Source: Endotrypanum monterogeii
Lineage: Eukaryota > Euglenozoa > Kinetoplastea > Trypanosomatida > Trypanosomatidae
Direction: 5' to 3'
DNA length: 64,000 nt
Assembly (NCBI GenBank): GCA_000333855.2
Contig: CM007348.1
Coordinates: 555,985 to 619,984 of the forward strand
Below the pieces are notes generated by a model. It was not told where the DNA came from and did not search any database. It was given only the letters and a program-made list of their open reading frames with translations. Shown here one piece after another: positions 18,401-28,562 of the stretch; positions within the stretch are counted from its first letter, which is position 1, and each line of letters begins with the position of its first letter. Made by a program: the position numbers and the translations under genes.

Positions 18401-21400
18401 AGGTTTGGAGAAAGACTCTTGATGCTCGAGAACGCGATGGAGCATCGACAGGGATAGCAGTCGAAGCCACGTCGCCTCTACTATCGTCACCGCTGGCAGG
18501 GAAGTGCTGTGTGCAATCAAGCTTGTTAGCAGCGCCTCCTCGATTCGCTGAACCGCCGTCTGTGCAGAAAAAACAGCTTGGCTGCCTGTATCACGCCCGA
18601 TGGTCTCCTGCCCAGCATCGACCTTGGCAGAACCGGTGCCTTCGGCAGCGCAGTTTGTGCTTGAGAGGCCTAAGGCACCGGCGTCCTTCGATCGACTCAC
18701 ATCCGCTGTTTTTGGAGGAGGAACCGCTCCTTTGGTTGTCGTCGCCGCGGCGTACACCGCCGCACGTCGTAGTGCGTCCATGATAGAGTCACCCCCAAGA
18801 GAGACCGCCGCGCCACCAACAGAGTTATCCGCTAAGCCGGCAGACGAAGAAGGCTTGCCAGGGGTGGGGCGTGCGGGCGCCCGCTCTATCAAACGACCAA
18901 GTGTCGCTGTCGTGACGCCGCGCGACGCAATGCTGCTCATCACCCGCACAATAATGACGACCTCTGATGCAGAGAAAACCGCCTTGTCTTCTTCTGTGCG
19001 GTCGGGTATGTCAATCGAGATACTCGGCCCTGACCTGCCACCGTTTTCTGCTGTGCCAGCACCGGCGCCTTCGCCTACTGGGAGTGAGCCACGCACAGAA
19101 TCGAGCCGGCGCGCCTCCACCGCCACTTCTGGGGAAATAGACACGGATGTGAAAGCGCCACGAGTAGATACGATGCGCACAAGCTCCGTGTACACCTGCG
19201 TCAGATAAATAGACGCCGATGGTAGCCCAACGTCCTCTTCAGCCAAGCAGCGCCACCAGCCAAGGAGCACCAGGTCCACGTCAGAGGATACCGTTGAAGC
19301 AGAGACACTGCTGTCACTTTTCTTTTCTGTCTCCCTGGAGCGGAAAGGATCATCTTCGGGGCAGGGACGCACTGCCACCCTTGGCATCGCAGATTGTGGA
19401 GAGACGGACCCTCCTGCTGCAGTCGGGGAATCGGCGACCTCCATGATTCCCGTCGGCCGAGCTTGTATATAGCGGGTTTTCCTAATCCAATCCTCCACAG
19501 CACCACGCAGCGCAGCAGTCCACACATGCGTCTGCGCGGCTTTCGTCAATCCCCTGAGTAGTTCAGCTGCATCCGCCCCCTCTTCCCATTCTCCCTGAGT
19601 CGACAGCAGGGCACTTGGATCGTCTGAAGTCTCAATGACAGCGCAGTTTTTGTCCGAGTCCTTCGTGGCGCCATGCGTCACCGTCGTCGGCGTGTCATTG
19701 CTGGACCCTAGAAACATACCCAGAAGCTGCTCAGCCACATCAGGCGTCGCGCCGGTCTGCGTCCAAATGGCGAGAAGCCCATTGATGCAGTGCGCGAATC
19801 CCGAGCTCACGCGCTCCGTGTACGCCCCTTCAGGGGAGGGTGCAGAAGCCAACGCTGCCGCCGCAGTAGGCTGCTCAGCGCGGACCGATTGCGTCATGGA
19901 AATCAGCAGCGCGCACATTGCCGCCACTTCCTCGAGTTTTTGGAAACAATCATGCATCTCATCATTCGACTGATGTTGTCGTCTGGGAGCAGTAGCATCA
20001 CTGCTCTTCTCATATCCTACGCCCACGTGTGCCAATCTCCTCACTTGCTCCATCTTCTGTGACAGAGACTTCATCTCAGAGATTACATATGCCCACATCG
20101 CGCTCCACAAAGCGGGGCACGCGTAGGAGGTTAAAAGGGCCATCACCGGCGCCACTGCTTGCCACTCCCCGGAGCGCGCCACCAAGTGCACCGCGTGCGA
20201 TGATGTCGCACGGAGGCTGTTACGACTCGCTGAGGACCCAGTGTGGATGCCGGTAGATGTACTGAAGAGGAACGAGCGCAGCATCAATGCAGTGGGAGCT
20301 GCAACGGCCTTTTGTAATGCCACCATGATCAGCTGCACACGCTGGGGCGAAAGGGTGGACCAACTCCGCAGGAGAGAGGGACTCAGAGCGAGCAAAGTCA
20401 AACGAGAAAGGCTGTACGGCTGAGATGTCTGCTCTGCAAGCAACTGTTTTAGTGAAGCGCGGGAGTCAGACAGTGACATCGGCGCCTCGTAGGGTAAAGA
20501 AGACGGAACATTCAGCACTGGGAGTACGCCACTTGTCGGGGAGAGGGCCCCAATCCGCTCCGTCACGAAGCGATCGACGTCAAGGGCATAGATGCACACG
20601 GTAGTCAGACGACGCGTATCTGAGGGCCGGTGGCACAGCGACGCACTCTTATGGTGAGCCGCAGCATCTGCAGAGGTGGTCTGAGTGAGAGGGGATGCAC
20701 ACCGCAACACATTCCCAGACTTTAAGGCGCCGAAAAGGAGAACCAGAAGATTGTACCCAAGCCGTTGCATGTCCTCGCTGCCTTGGACAACCGCGACAAC
20801 ATCACTCCATGAAGGGGCGCGAACTCGGAAAGTATGCGCCGGATCCACAGCGCCTGCTGATACTACAGTCGTGCCTGCCGCGGCGTCACCATGAGGGCTC
20901 CCAACATGCGGCTGTCGTGCCTGCCGCTCTGACGTTGATGCATCTAAACAGGATGGTGACGAGGATGCTGCAGGCACGGCTTCGGGAAGGCACAGGACTT
21001 GCTGCACGATGCTGGAGTGGCGATCGAAGACCGTGGGCCAGCAGAAGGAGCGCAGCTCCTGTACCACACCTCGCAAAACCGAAAGAGTTAAGTTGTCTGC
21101 GGCTAGCACGGTAGAGCTCGGGTTTCTGCCATCGGAGCCTTTGAGCGCGCCAGAGGACAACGCCGCAGTACCCTCCTGTCGCCTTGGGGCCCTGGTCGTG
21201 GAAAGTACGTTGGCGACACTAAGAAATACCATCCAGCACGCAGCGCGAGCACCCCCTTCTGGTGCTTGTGTCAGCCAAGGGGCCCTGATCTGCTGCAACA
21301 CAGAAAATGCGTTTCTGGCAGACAGCGCTGGGAGATAGAAAAGTAGGCAACGCATCACGACGCCCATCAAGATATCCAGCACTGAGGCACTGTACAGCGG

Positions 21401-24157
21401 CGTCGCACCTGTTGATTGAATTGATGACAAAAGCGACCCTGGTGCACCAGGCGCCTCGCCAGCATCTAAATCACCGACTGGCCGCCCCAACGCCGCCGAG
21501 ATGTCGTGCGCCTGAAAAACAACCTCGTCGACCCTAGAAATCGATCGCAGGTACGTGTGGGCTGCGCTCTCAAGCTCCTCTTTCATGCCACAGCCGCCAT
21601 CGAGCTCATGTGAAGGACTGCAAGATGTCCGCTGCGGAGCCTGGTCTGGCATAAGTGACTCGTGAAAGCGACGCGCGGAAAGGCAGAGGTGCGCGTACCA
21701 TCTTCCCTGAGATCTGAAGGCGGCTTCCTTCTCTGCATGAGGACCTGCACATTCCAAAACCCCTAGTAGGGCTCGGTACTCCGCCTGCAACTTAGCCTCC
21801 TCCAGTGCGGCTTTGAATGCCCTTAGCGTTTGAAGCAGCTCCACAAGGTAGGGGAGCAGCTCTCGCATCGCCGCATCAATGGCTTGGTCGGGTCGCGCCA
21901 CTGCGTGATCTGCAGGCTGGGCCGAGGCGCAGTTGGTATCGGCATACACTGTGTGACTGAATTCTCCGTCGGGTACATTATGACCGTTGACGTCTGGACG
22001 AGTAGCCGAGCACTCAGGCCATGCATCTCTCACAGGTGCTGCACCCCCCTCAGTCAGGTGTGAGAGCAACACATCCCCCACCGCGATTTGCATATGGTGC
22101 CAATGCACCATGGACGTCTTCAGAGATGGTGCCCCTGGTGCCGCGCTGCTGTCGAGTGCCTCCTTTGTTGTTTGGCGAAGGTGCTGTTGTCTCCCCCACG
22201 CGCGGTACCACATCTTGATAGCCTCATCCCGCTCATACTCATCCGTGACAGCAGACAGCTCACCACCTGAAGTGGCGAATGACTCGCCGGAAGAAGCGGC
22301 CCCAGTGCAACTCCTTGCACCTCTGTCGGCGGACGTCGGCAGCAAAATATTCTCAAGCACGTGCGTGAGTGCGGCCACATCCAGCTCCGGCAGAATAATA
22401 GGCGCGTTCAGCCAAGCCACAACCGCAGGAGCCACCTCGATTACGGCTAGGGGCGATGCCTCCGAGTGATCAGCCCTCTCGGCCACTGCTGTCCTCCTGA
22501 CGCTTGCTTGGCTCCCGCCGAGGGTGGCTGAGAAGAGGAGGAGACGAACCGGTGTAGCCGCAGAGCTAGCGCTGCCGAACGCTGACGCCAGATGCTCTAT
22601 CAAGCAGCTGTGCGCGATGGCCTCGGCGCATGACCGCTCGAACGCTGCCGCAACTGCTTCACTCCTCTGCAAACTCCTGTAATTCTTCAAAAAAGTGTGA
22701 TGTGACTTGAGAAGTCGCCGTAACGCCGCAGAGTTCGACTTTCTAGCATTCGTGTACAACGCATCGGTCGGCATCGTATGGGAGCGTGACGCGATCTGTG
22801 TGGATGCAGCCGAGGTCTTCACCCCTGTTGCGGTTCCATTTGCCGTCTGGCTTGACAACGGCGATGTGTGGGAGCCGCACGACGCCGGCCCCTTTGATGG
22901 TTTTTTTTTGAATTCATCGTCCGCATTTGGGATGTGCTTTCTAGAGAAGCAGTCGCCTCGACGCCATTCTGATCCACTCCAAATGGTACACACATCCTCG
23001 TCACCGCTTAGCTGTGGAGGTTTTCTCTTGGGGATTGCAGCGCCACCTCGCCCCTGCGAGGAACTCCTCTGCCTATCATCAACAACACCGCCTTCGGGAG
23101 AAGACAACGGTACAAGTGAAGGTGGAGCAGCATCGTGACGCGGCGAGTGGACCGACCTCCTCCCCTTTGGGGGTGGCGGACCCGGTACCGGTTCTTGTTG
23201 CGGCTCCCGCGCTGAGGTCGGGGTGTTATACCTCTTCCTACGTGATCCCACTCTGTGCTTGTGCGGTCGAAAGGAGTCCTGCGAAGAAGCGCGTCTCTCC
23301 TGGTTCTGCTCTGCCCTACTCCGAGTTGATCCCTCCCGCTGTGTCGATTGCTGGCGCCGTTGTTTGGAGCTGAAGCGATGGGAGACTTCTTTCCGTGTCG
23401 GGGTGCTCTGCGCATCAATGCCTACAGCGCTGCTGCTACTCAGCACAGGTCGAATGGGCGCCTCATTAAGGTCTAGAAACGACTCTGGGGAAGCCGACTG
23501 TGCTTCACTGGAGATGGGGGCGAACGGTGTCGCAGGTGTAGTCAAGGTACGCGCAGCGACAACGAGCATCGGCGTCGATGTTGTGAGGCGACCACCCACC
23601 ACCACGACGGCATCTCGCCATCGTCGGAGTTCACCTTTGTGGGGGAGAAACTGCGGACTTACGATTTGGCGGACGCCGGAATGCTGCGACGTGCGCCATG
23701 AGAGACGCTGAGTGACGCGTCTGGCGCCTGCCGAAGCGGCCATCGGCGTAGCAGCGACTGAGGAGGCCAGCAGTAAGCGCTGCCATACCCTAGGAAGGGC
23801 ACAACGCAGCGAAAAGGATAACACAGTCGAGAAGCGCAGTAGCCGAAAAGACACTACGTCGTAATTTGGCCACCCATGAGAACAATAACGCATAACGGGA
23901 GTCAGGCCACAAGAAACAACGGACCCGTTGGCGAAGGCTGCCACCGTCTCTACAGGCTCCGTGGAGGAGTAGTGGGGACGGTGACCACCGCTGCTCAGTG
24001 GGGAAAAGGTCTGCTGCGAGCGAGTCACGGCGTGAGACCGGGCAGACTCCGCAACTTCGGTTGATTTTTTCGAGCGACTGAAGACATCACTCACCCCCTC
24101 TGGTGTGAAAACACGCCCAGTGCCACTCTCAGATGAGCGCGAAGGCGACAGCCGCAT
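15401..24157 (-). CDS. Very large protein of unknown function (2918 residues)
   Basis: One uninterrupted frame from ATG 24157 to TGA at 15401; the frame opens upstream at a GTG (24307), which is not used. No domain is recognised. The N-terminal 450 residues are Arg/Ser/Pro-rich and mostly disordered. From about residue 480 the sequence alternates between helical, leucine-rich blocks (for example LRRLLKSHHTFLKNYRSLQR, LLRSWSTLSPQRVQLIMVAL) and Ser/Ala/Gly/Thr linkers, suggesting a helical-repeat scaffold. A second in-frame ATG at 23893 (residue 89) begins a stretch rich in Arg, Ser and Leu and poor in acidic residues, which resembles a mitochondrial presequence. A pyrimidine tract at 24160-24205 with no AG before ATG 24157 leaves open that the second ATG is the true start. 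Composition is like its neighbours, so there is no sign of transfer. Real gene: very likely. Function: unknown. Confidence 0.85.
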   Translation of the reverse strand: MRLSPSRSSESGTGRVFTPEGVSDVFSRSKKSTEVAESARSHAVTRSQQTFSPLSSGGHRPHYSSTEPVETVAAFANGSVVSCGLTPVMRYCSHGWPNYDVVSFRLLRFSTVLSFSLRCALPRVWQRLLLASSVAATPMAASAGARRVTQRLSWRTSQHSGVRQIVSPQFLPHKGELRRWRDAVVVVGGRLTTSTPMLVVAARTLTTPATPFAPISSEAQSASPESFLDLNEAPIRPVLSSSSAVGIDAQSTPTRKEVSHRFSSKQRRQQSTQREGSTRSRAEQNQERRASSQDSFRPHKHRVGSRRKRYNTPTSAREPQQEPVPGPPPPKGRRSVHSPRHDAAPPSLVPLSSPEGGVVDDRQRSSSQGRGGAAIPKRKPPQLSGDEDVCTIWSGSEWRRGDCFSRKHIPNADDEFKKKPSKGPASCGSHTSPLSSQTANGTATGVKTSAASTQIASRSHTMPTDALYTNARKSNSAALRRLLKSHHTFLKNYRSLQRSEAVAAAFERSCAEAIAHSCLIEHLASAFGSASSAATPVRLLLFSATLGGSQASVRRTAVAERADHSEASPLAVIEVAPAVVAWLNAPIILPELDVAALTHVLENILLPTSADRGARSCTGAASSGESFATSGGELSAVTDEYERDEAIKMWYRAWGRQQHLRQTTKEALDSSAAPGAPSLKTSMVHWHHMQIAVGDVLLSHLTEGGAAPVRDAWPECSATRPDVNGHNVPDGEFSHTVYADTNCASAQPADHAVARPDQAIDAAMRELLPYLVELLQTLRAFKAALEEAKLQAEYRALLGVLECAGPHAEKEAAFRSQGRWYAHLCLSARRFHESLMPDQAPQRTSCSPSHELDGGCGMKEELESAAHTYLRSISRVDEVVFQAHDISAALGRPVGDLDAGEAPGAPGSLLSSIQSTGATPLYSASVLDILMGVVMRCLLFYLPALSARNAFSVLQQIRAPWLTQAPEGGARAACWMVFLSVANVLSTTRAPRRQEGTAALSSGALKGSDGRNPSSTVLAADNLTLSVLRGVVQELRSFCWPTVFDRHSSIVQQVLCLPEAVPAASSSPSCLDASTSERQARQPHVGSPHGDAAAGTTVVSAGAVDPAHTFRVRAPSWSDVVAVVQGSEDMQRLGYNLLVLLFGALKSGNVLRCASPLTQTTSADAAAHHKSASLCHRPSDTRRLTTVCIYALDVDRFVTERIGALSPTSGVLPVLNVPSSLPYEAPMSLSDSRASLKQLLAEQTSQPYSLSRLTLLALSPSLLRSWSTLSPQRVQLIMVALQKAVAAPTALMLRSFLFSTSTGIHTGSSASRNSLRATSSHAVHLVARSGEWQAVAPVMALLTSYACPALWSAMWAYVISEMKSLSQKMEQVRRLAHVGVGYEKSSDATAPRRQHQSNDEMHDCFQKLEEVAAMCALLISMTQSVRAEQPTAAAALASAPSPEGAYTERVSSGFAHCINGLLAIWTQTGATPDVAEQLLGMFLGSSNDTPTTVTHGATKDSDKNCAVIETSDDPSALLSTQGEWEEGADAAELLRGLTKAAQTHVWTAALRGAVEDWIRKTRYIQARPTGIMEVADSPTAAGGSVSPQSAMPRVAVRPCPEDDPFRSRETEKKSDSSVSASTVSSDVDLVLLGWWRCLAEEDVGLPSASIYLTQVYTELVRIVSTRGAFTSVSISPEVAVEARRLDSVRGSLPVGEGAGAGTAENGGRSGPSISIDIPDRTEEDKAVFSASEVVIIVRVMSSIASRGVTTATLGRLIERAPARPTPGKPSSSAGLADNSVGGAAVSLGGDSIMDALRRAAVYAAATTTKGAVPPPKTADVSRSKDAGALGLSSTNCAAEGTGSAKVDAGQETIGRDTGSQAVFSAQTAVQRIEEALLTSLIAHSTSLPAVTIVEATWLRLLSLSMLHRVLEHQESFSKPSAGPSSGSLPGREAGKGPSRARLAAHAACTDSPAATAETPSSPSSPIKGSSTVASFESALHLDGSLREAPSPWLRALHDALLTSRHSRHIVTCFVSSFHAFLANPDRLYCSSASGSAARLSSGSPQACRGVPVSCDDTPETTSPFTEEGRSTTSGPSFIRSRLQQFFTRLCTSCAEAVIALYSVKTQQARVANASGNSATAEVVVGESPVKATVSGSMTAPNADGDGGVAEVVMISHAVAPHQEHGRRFCKVFVVANELHQLLSAYEDAITWSASGQPSTGAVSNAVEVGNRRSDKVRRMRCQLRVLYATLMDTVTDFVPYGEHGSAVEVMQMLGVITCRMPWQSYVEEPRAPALLAVNDGPLDDCFSINTEVAAVAPVKRGRSLMEGSVASGLGMLRDDSKGDVSVDPLLVCFRDSVARLMPYVDAEVLRCTKPRFPSLLSLTLICSAKSSVEDALRSVSVGLRRSTQRLQRRSSVTSAATTPVGADVGLPPAAPTAVQVRESESANHGIRSDAVPESSGLSTQSLWSQAPLQSLLHRAAMDRLMASRHGLHLCTLAANASEFSMALLPLTHYLRDARSRISWGMLDVVFKAIAVSAMSFQRHNQAEMLSRADFLPLLPMPITGSDRVSRATASSPADRVDAASVIDRHHRCMDNSHAPQPAGVTVPRSSTEGSSLRVGEMRDPRGNGSAASVPLFRSAAVSPATRSAPSQLRQVWGDLARRLLHEEDDRALRDCSLWVSALYCGAMVNCAGTQLFEQLLASLVFGGTTPTTSAAIATGRIATLDTVGWTLVLEACGTASDHHSRTAYRALLRDEFFRFLERAVAFACAGEGGVATPSVSFPSSKGSGAAANESRRVVIDDEVPLAGACLCKLLEAIPRLFVEDACFWCRVKGCVESWCAAIVFDPADGASEPSSAPRGCASAVRLSWVTELQHSFNWAAQSAGQFSLLFSDTWTTATKEGDVDAVAEWMRSHLEALEEATASTAGATGSLPISSPPS

Positions 24158-26172
24158 ATAGTGCACAGGGGAGGGAGAGGGGAGAGTTAGGAAAGAAAAT
24201 GGGAAAAAAGGAGTTCTCACAATCGGGGGAAAAAACGGGGAGGGGCCAAATGGCCGTGTGTAGCGCCTTGTCTCTGTTTCGTGTGTACGTGAAATTACGG
24301 CAGGCACGCTGGTTACGAGGCAGCGCTACCTAAACTTAGATTTATGACGAAGTTAGAGATAGGGGGGGAGGGGGCAGATGACTACACGCAGTTGGATGAC
24401 CACGGGTATCCTCCCCTCGTGACGACGTTGCACCACTGTGGCGCTGTCTTGCCAAATGAGTAGGTAGAGATGTAGTTGACCACTATGGGAAGAGATGAAG
24501 AGGACCCTAATGTATGATAGATCTGCCTGTTGCCTGCGCGCGTGCGTGTGTTTAGGGGGCGGGGGAGTCTGGTAATATGAAACCCTGTGCTCCGATCCTA
24601 GCTCTATAGATCAAAGGGACAGCTATGCCTGCCAGAATGTGTGCGTGTCTATGAACGTTTCTGCGCGCATGAAGTGGGTGCTGTAGCTGCACACACGTCC
24701 CCCTGGGCCCCCGTCGCTCCTCAGCAAGAGAAATGGGAGAGAGGGGCGACGGAGCGAAGAAGAATACCGAAGCACCTTTTTTTTTTCTAGAATGAGCACA
24801 CGGACGGTGACGACGTGCGCGTCACCTGCTTTGAACTGTGTCCAACACTCCAAGGACGAGGGAAGGAGGGTGTAGGAAACGAGATGGTGTCATGAAGTGG
24901 GAAAATGAGTGATCCAGCATCATTGGGGCAGTAGCCTAGGCAGAGAGCCGAGGTATCCCCTGCTGCAAATTGCACCCGATAAGGGCGCGAGAAAAATAGA
25001 AAGACTCATCGATGTACTCGCGATGGCGTTGCAGCGTCCACGAAAAAAGGCTGACAGGAAAACCTGGGCGGAAGTGCGCAGTGGGGAGAAAAAAAAACAC
25101 TGGAGAGAGCGTAAGCCAACACATGCCGATAGGGACTTCTCTCCTCCCTCCCCTCCAGCGCGATCTCCCTTAGCCGCTGCTGTGGGTTACGCCTGTCGGT
25201 ATGCCTGTTCATGTTTATGCGTGCGTGCGTGCAATCGCCTGTTTTGAATTTCATGCTCGCGTTTCACAGTTAAAACTGAGAAGATTAAGTGGGTATGCGA
25301 CTGCATCCGTGATGATAGCCGCCATACACACAGCAGCAGCAACAGTACCACCACCACCCCCACCGACCCCCAAAAAAAAAATATATATATATATATCTTC
25401 TCACTCTCCTCCTTTGTCGTCCTCACCGAAGCGTGCAATAACATCGGCAGTCACACGCATTAGACACTTTCAAAATAACGACGTATCGAAAATAAGAAGC
25501 AATATATAAACGATGCATATATATATATATATATATATATATAGGTACGAGGGGTCATTTCTCTGAAACACTGGTGGGAAACAATGTGAAAAGAGGGACG
25601 TATGAAAGGGGTTAGATGCCGTCATCGAAAGGATGGGCAGCCGGGGGTGCTGCCACCATAAGCACCGTCAGCACAGTGACAACGATATATGTTCAACAGC
25701 AAGCTGTTGAATCAAGAGGGAAGGGGGGAGTACTCAGCAGCAGCAAGGGAAAAATGCAAAACAAACATACATGTATGCTCGCTTGCTCAGCTTCGGCTTC
25801 TGTACCCACTACTGCCCACCCCACGCTGCTTTCTCTTCCCGACTCCACTAGGCGCCACCTTACCTCCCCAAGACACAAACGCGAGACAAACAAACAGGCA
25901 AAAATAAAAAGAGGGTGAAAAGAGATGACGTAGGAGTAATAGAGTTTGAGAAGGTGAGGGTGAAGGTGGGGGGAGGCAGGAGTTGCAAGGGGAGAGGGAC
26001 GGCACGACGGGGGGGGGGGGGGGGGGGGCGACGCGCCTTTTTCCCCCTTTTTTGTGTGTTTTTGAACGGTACACCTGGTACACAGCGCCCATGTGAAATC
26101 AGCGGTGAGTGCGATCTGCTCTGATCCCCCTACCCTCTCCCCTCGACACACACAGACAAACAGACATGCCCC
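24158..26172. other. Intergenic region between the small mitochondrial-type gene and the orphan gene
   Basis: About 2 kb without a credible gene. A candidate pyrimidine tract for the orphan gene lies at 24357-24372. Also seen are TA runs at 25380-25396 and 25517-25542 and a G20 run at 26009-26028. The 152-codon minus frame at 25693-26151 is proline- and repeat-driven and is left out. Confidence 0.65.
26009..26028. repeat. Homopolymer run of 20 G (20 C in the transcript)
   Basis: Uninterrupted G20 on the plus strand, about 150 bp downstream of the stop of the small gene at 26173. The adjoining sequence is also purine-rich. Confidence 0.9.
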
Positions 26173-26718
26173 TTACAGCGGGCCGTCTTTGCCCTTGGCC
26201 CAATATTTGGCGAAGTAAGCCCACGCGTTCAGAAGCAGCGACACCGCCTTCCCTTCAGCATTGTTAATCTGATCCTCCGTCAGTGAATTCAAGGCACGCC
26301 ACGCCTCCTCCTCCACGCTTTTTTTGTCGGCACCGGCACCACTGCTCTGATGCAATTTTTTCATTTTGTTCACTCGCATGGCGACATCCAGAGCACTCTC
26401 GCTGCCATTCGCAGATGCGGCAGAAGCGCTCGAAGCCTCACTGGGTATAGGTGTCTGTTGCGGCACAGTCTGCTGTCCCGCTGTGCTCGAGGCGTCATTC
26501 ATACATACGCGCGACACGGTAAAGTAGCAGCGGCGCGCATAGATGATGGGGCACGGGGCGGGGATCCTACTCACCAAAATATCTGTGCTGGCTGACATCT
26601 TCAAGGATGCGCATACCTGCCCATCATATCTGGTGCTCTGCGAAGATGCGAGAAGACGGGTCGAACGACCTACCGCGCAACCAGCATAGAAAAATGAGGG
26701 TAACGTGCGGATCATCAT
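26173..26718 (-). CDS. Small conserved-looking protein, probably mitochondrial
   Basis: 182 residues from ATG 26718; the longer frame starts at a TTG and is not used. ATG 26718 is also the first ATG after the predicted splice site at 26825. The N-terminus (MMIRTLPSFFYAGC, then Arg/Ser-rich, no acidic residue before residue 32) looks like a mitochondrial presequence. The middle is Ser/Ala/Gln-rich. The C-terminal 50 residues are the ordered part: an acidic helix (SVEEEAWRALNSLTEDQINN), then a hydrophobic aromatic helix (AVSLLLNAWAYFAKYW), ending KGKDGPL. That could be one membrane segment or an amphipathic helix of an inner-membrane complex subunit. I do not recognise the family. Alternative starts are at 26715 and 26598. 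The compact C-terminal end argues that it is a real gene. Confidence 0.65.
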   Translation of the reverse strand: MMIRTLPSFFYAGCAVGRSTRLLASSQSTRYDGQVCASLKMSASTDILVSRIPAPCPIIYARRCYFTVSRVCMNDASSTAGQQTVPQQTPIPSEASSASAASANGSESALDVAMRVNKMKKLHQSSGAGADKKSVEEEAWRALNSLTEDQINNAEGKAVSLLLNAWAYFAKYWAKGKDGPL

Positions 26719-27081
26719 TCCGATGGTCGTGAGGGACACAAATATCAGACTTGTTGTTTGCAAGAATATTTATATATATATATATATATATAAAGTTGTG
26801 CCGGTCGTTCAGTGTTATCTTACTCTTCAGAGTTTCGAAAAAGAAAAAGAGGGGGATCGAGCTAAACCGTTCGATACTACCGTGCAGTGATGCCCACGCC
26901 ACACCTGGCCTCCGTGAGGGACGGAAGAGGGAGGAAGAGATACAACAGCAACACAAAGCTTTGAGCCGCGACAGTGAAGCGCTCGTGAACAGACACAGGG
27001 GGAGTCAAAACGATCGTCACCTTTTCGATTGTGCCGCTTCGCTCAGTCAACGTGCTGGACGAGTACTCCTCCGTGTACCTT

Positions 27082-27113
<32 letters not shown>

Positions 27114-28418
27114 CGTGTGTGCGTGTGTATGTAGTTACTCGAGCCACCTTTTTCCCTGAAATCTCTGCGGTGTCGTTCTTTACACTTGATCTTGCTCATG
27201 AACGGATGCGGACTCCGCCATCCGTACGATGCAAAATGTTTAATTAAAAAAAAAAGAAAAAAAAAAGAAAAAAGAGTGAAGGAAAAGAAGAGTAAGTGTG
27301 TACACAATTGGATGCCGCGCTGCAGAGTAGAGAACGCATCGTGTATGCATTTGGGTGAGGCCAAATACAGAAAGCTGCGAGAGAATGTATTCACCGGAGG
27401 CGGGGTGGAATACACAAACAGATATGTCTGAAAAAAAAAAAAAACATCCACATCATAGTCAGCATCTGGGAAATCTTTTCATTGTTTTATTCTACTCCGA
27501 AGGCTTCAACTGAGCTATAACAATCTCTTTTTTTTTTTTACGACAGAAACAGCACATACCAACGCATACAGTTGATTTGAACAAAAATAAAAAATGAAAA
27601 TAAACGGGAAAGGGGGAAGGGGGGCTTCGCTCGGCGATACACTCAAGCACCGACACACAAGCAAACGACGAAGTCTACCCCTCAACATGTAATGTGCGAG
27701 CGAATTCAAAAACAGATCAGCCAAAGCTGGGCAGACGGCGTATCACTACCAGCTCACGCAATAGATCCACTCAGCTGTGACGTAGAGCTGCACGCTAAAG
27801 GGACAAAGAAAAAAAAAAGCGCAGTAGACCCCAGAGGAAAAAATTGGGCCCGTCCTAGGTGAATCTGACCCATGTATTTCCCCCCTCCCCCCTCCCCCAC
27901 TTCTTTTCCTGCACCACCCCTTCCCAAGCACACATTCCCCAACCCTTGCAGTTTTCTCTGAAAATAGATCCCTTACGACACAACATCGTGAGCACACACA
28001 CACACAGACTGATGCTGCTCGGGTAGCTTCTCCTCGATTTACCAGCAGGGCGCCAAGATATGTCCAGAGCATCACCAGCCCACCCCTAGCTCTTTTTTCT
28101 TAGCTCAGGTACGTCAAGAGCGAAGATGCCGACAAATCCCGAGCCCCGATGACTTTGATGACCGTTTAATGTGGATATCAAAAACAGTAATAATATAATG
28201 CAAGCCAGCAAAACGAAGCGTCCGCCGACGTACACACACGCAGACACACACACGAGGGCGAAAACTAAAACAAACCGACAAACGCACTCGAGCGAGTGTT
28301 CCCTTTTCTATGAGGCCTCTTTTTTTTTTTTTTAGTTGTCTGTGTTTCTGTCGCCGTCATCGCTTGGTAGTGCACGTGATGCACACCTCGCAAACACGGG
28401 AGGCGGATGCGTAAAAAT

Positions 28419-28460
<42 letters not shown>

Positions 28461-28562
28461 TTGTTGTTGTTGTTGTGTGTGTGTGTCTGCGTCTCTCTCT
28501 CTCTATTGTTGATGTTCACTTTCGTCCAGTGGTAAGACATCTCTTTATAGGCACCGTAGAAC
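26719..28562. other. Intergenic region between RPA1 and the small mitochondrial-type gene
   Basis: About 1.8 kb. TA run at 26769-26792, TA/TG compound at 27081-27128, long A-rich block at 27244-27280, (AT)21 at 28420-28461 followed by GTT and GT repeats to 28486. No gene supported. Confidence 0.65.
26825..26860 (-). promoter_or_regulatory. Predicted trans-splice acceptor of the 26173-26718 gene
   Basis: A pyrimidine tract at about 26836-26855 on the minus strand precedes an AG at 26826-26825. The leader of about 105 nt contains the TA run at 26769-26792. Confidence 0.4.
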
